Source: Treponema sp. (GTDB lineage Bacteria > Spirochaetota > Spirochaetia > Treponematales > Treponemataceae). Taken from it: a stretch of DNA of 64,000 nucleotides. Shown here one piece after another: positions 63,501 through 64,000 of this stretch (its first letter is position 1; each line of letters opens with the position of its first letter). A program made the position numbers and the translations under genes. The notes beneath the pieces are model-generated. The model was given only the letters and a program-made list of their open reading frames with translations, ran no database searches and was not told the origin of the DNA. The DNA lies in contig JAGAZB010000056.1 of the NCBI GenBank assembly GCA_017940255.1, positions 124,001 to 188,000 on the forward strand, given 5' to 3'.

Positions 63501-64000
63501 TCCCAAATTGTATAATGGAACCAGGTAGGAGCAGCTGCACTACTGTTAGCAGCAAGGCTCTGTACTTGGTCAACCGTAAATGTAATTGGTCCAACAGAGT
63601 GACCTTCGTAATATTCAGAACCTTCAATGTCCTTTAAGTAATAACCAGCGTTACTGCTACCGGCAGCATCTGCGTAATCATCTATACCGTCATTATTCCC
63701 ATCTCCAAATGAAGCAGTTCCCTTTGAAGGAGCACTTTCACTGGCAATTGAAGTCTGGCCACTTGCACCTTCTACATAATATGAATAATACAGAGCTCCG
63801 TTTCCACCCACAATTTCAGGTGTAAATTCAATGGCATCCTTTACAGTCATAAAGGCTGTTCCACCATCAGACTTAGCCTTTTTGTTTCCCGAAACAACAA
63901 GTTTATTTTCAGAATCTGCCAGACCGGTTGCTTTAGTTACAGATTTTCCACCAACAACTCTAGGAAGACCGCCATAATAGAATACATTTTCGTCTGCACC
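60533..64000 (-). CDS. Giant Ig-like-repeat surface lipoprotein 3 (5' end outside window)
   Basis: The frame is open from its stop (60533) to the window edge, giving the last 1155 residues of a protein that must begin upstream. The first in-frame ATG inside (63850) is not the true start, because codons before it align with paralog 2 (for example TAFMTVKDAIEFTPEIVGGNGALYY in paralog 3 against TAFMTVRDDVKFIPEIIGGNGQLYY, in sections). The visible part contains the terminal module only: YWNSSSDNSLYLNSRDNGHIELM, VPYITRVTTSLSSIESSNPSVF, an ITGFNLG TIG-like segment, YNRLPNNDNNNNLTDDVVFDVWQF, and the propeller-like end. It includes an extra approximately 130-residue insert relative to paralog 2. Gene 2 follows 20 nt downstream. 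Confidence 0.85.
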   Translation of the reverse strand, partial: GADENVFYYGGLPRVVGGKSVTKATGLADSENKLVVSGNKKAKSDGGTAFMTVKDAIEFTPEIVGGNGALYYSYYVEGASGQTSIASESAPSKGTASFGDGNNDGIDDYADAAGSSNAGYYLKDIEGSEYYEGHSVGPITFTVDQVQSLAANSSAAAPTWFHYTIWDSTDGTVVNSGEVSTWNSLNVSFDCALNVQYFDIEKPSAEILPLYWNSSSDNSLYLNSRDNGHIELMNDLPDDHVLKQAPYGTGDKVSGKITMKGTASDNIHVSSIWVKIDGLFSDYVSVAHYDNGNWICDNNMETSGIACNVTDITDSSDADVAKGYHKVKWEISIDTEIIGVAKDVEFSVRVDDEASSRGQNSDNSSTPQSYTMDVVPYITRVTTSLSSIESSNPSVFDRTALGHYPVYVIGKDKTISGGESVIITGFNLGTNTSVNASSLVTSADSASKSTSAKYSISISGKDYSKVSPSNTDVTFESINNLNNNDADGSYENEISNESAYSVKKNYAYNRLPNNDNNNNLTDDVVFDVWQFNSVAAIPNGGKIEQAVMKINPVNDLIGFAFVNGSFWASMPMGTNSRKNAVNSYQTWMKSRDFCTSTTFVYDKNGYTYGGIAGGDSGDMADKFNFVTSRWGVSSDSNAQSTRNGTNALRLEELCDNTYSNKAFEKQRIMSPSYATAVHDDITNIYLAYYDSLYSQIRFKAGSINQEHILPINYYDVNWNGYTYGHITFDGTLTTGMKFTFCDAQGNEVGADVYSKIAWGESATYYTSGNVNHNGTDWYFTLSKTKDGPCLDTTQTNSDNPDRKNFWNGEYTSNDGDTIRYPDTQLYVKFNYNSATKDNFGNFVDACDSTNGWESYTEARQYVQVLASSGTQNYKYKINNVEKTETTYTTGNAGSYVSLGVVSTQEGTVDDVVVATWYDSTNRILWYSYNTTPTENRAGSSRDDSSMDDGWSTPIRVFEDGSEEEHAGEYCKLAVDAKGGVHVAAFDSASNTVVYAYLDSLNKGIATRQSDFSTCLVDGNAPSGEYLTLDVALADSSATVATPYIGYYSQGCIRPKMAYAISPTKTAKDGTTDSFMTGKWEITVVPTAKSVEIQSNQHNPINVGVWKDTSGILKTSIATGTSSSATDKGTCYGNGTSNPVLGYVITDDTIETAQKK

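Noticed and set aside
1..64000. tRNA or rRNA genes
   Set aside because: I saw no cloverleaf-like segment with a GGTTCRA loop and no rRNA stretch; absence is from reading, not from a search tool.

Overview
The window looks like a chromosomal segment of a low-to-moderate GC spirochaete, most likely a gut- or rumen-type Treponema. This placement is an inference from gene style: spirochaete-like lipoprotein signals, a PilZ protein, a GerMN protein and very large exported Ig-like proteins. No rRNA or tRNA gene is present to confirm it. I see 31 protein genes I would call real, one broken gene, and many short repeats.

Layout. 0-2 kb: a two-gene sugar operon (sugar-phosphate isomerase/epimerase and Gfo/Idh/MocA oxidoreductase), then a frameshifted gene remnant and a 220-bp MITE-like insertion. 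2.6-10 kb: methyltransferase, prolyl-tRNA synthetase, exported proteins, a GerMN protein, and a small accessory patch (BRO-N protein, XRE regulator, exported protein). 10-18 kb: an NfnAB-type flavoprotein pair, a lipoprotein/beta-barrel pair and Tex. 18-26.6 kb: PilZ protein, a dicarboxylate/amino-acid symporter divergent from an unknown gene, MgtC-like protein, a lone CBM48 protein, metK behind a probable SAM-II-class riboswitch, nth, an MscS channel, an HD-domain protein and YhbY. 26.6-31.4 kb: a block bounded by two inverted copies of a GC-rich repeat, holding a membrane protein, a complete iron/cobalamin-type ABC importer and pyrE. 31.4-31.8 kb: a strikingly regular array of alternating inverted 9-mers with no gene in it. 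31.8-35.3 kb: a stand-alone MetH reactivation-domain protein, a phosphohexomutase and an Rpn/PD-(D/E)XK nuclease. 35.3-64 kb: three tandem paralogous giant genes on the minus strand (4347 aa, 3971 aa, and more than 1155 aa running off the window end). They encode surface lipoproteins with long runs of Ig-like domains and a shared C-terminal module.

Themes. (1) At least six genes (the methyltransferase at 2609, proS, both divergent genes at about 20.2 kb, pyrE and the MetH-reactivation-like gene) have no ribosome binding site but carry a -10-like hexamer ending 7-8 nt before the ATG, which suggests leaderless transcripts are common here. (2) At least three families of palindromic repeats occupy intergenic gaps. 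Several copies act as apparent intrinsic terminators, and one copy lies inside a coding sequence. (3) The most unusual items are the phased 9-mer array at 31450-31772, the giant lipoprotein cluster, and a SAM-II-like riboswitch in an apparently spirochaetal genome.
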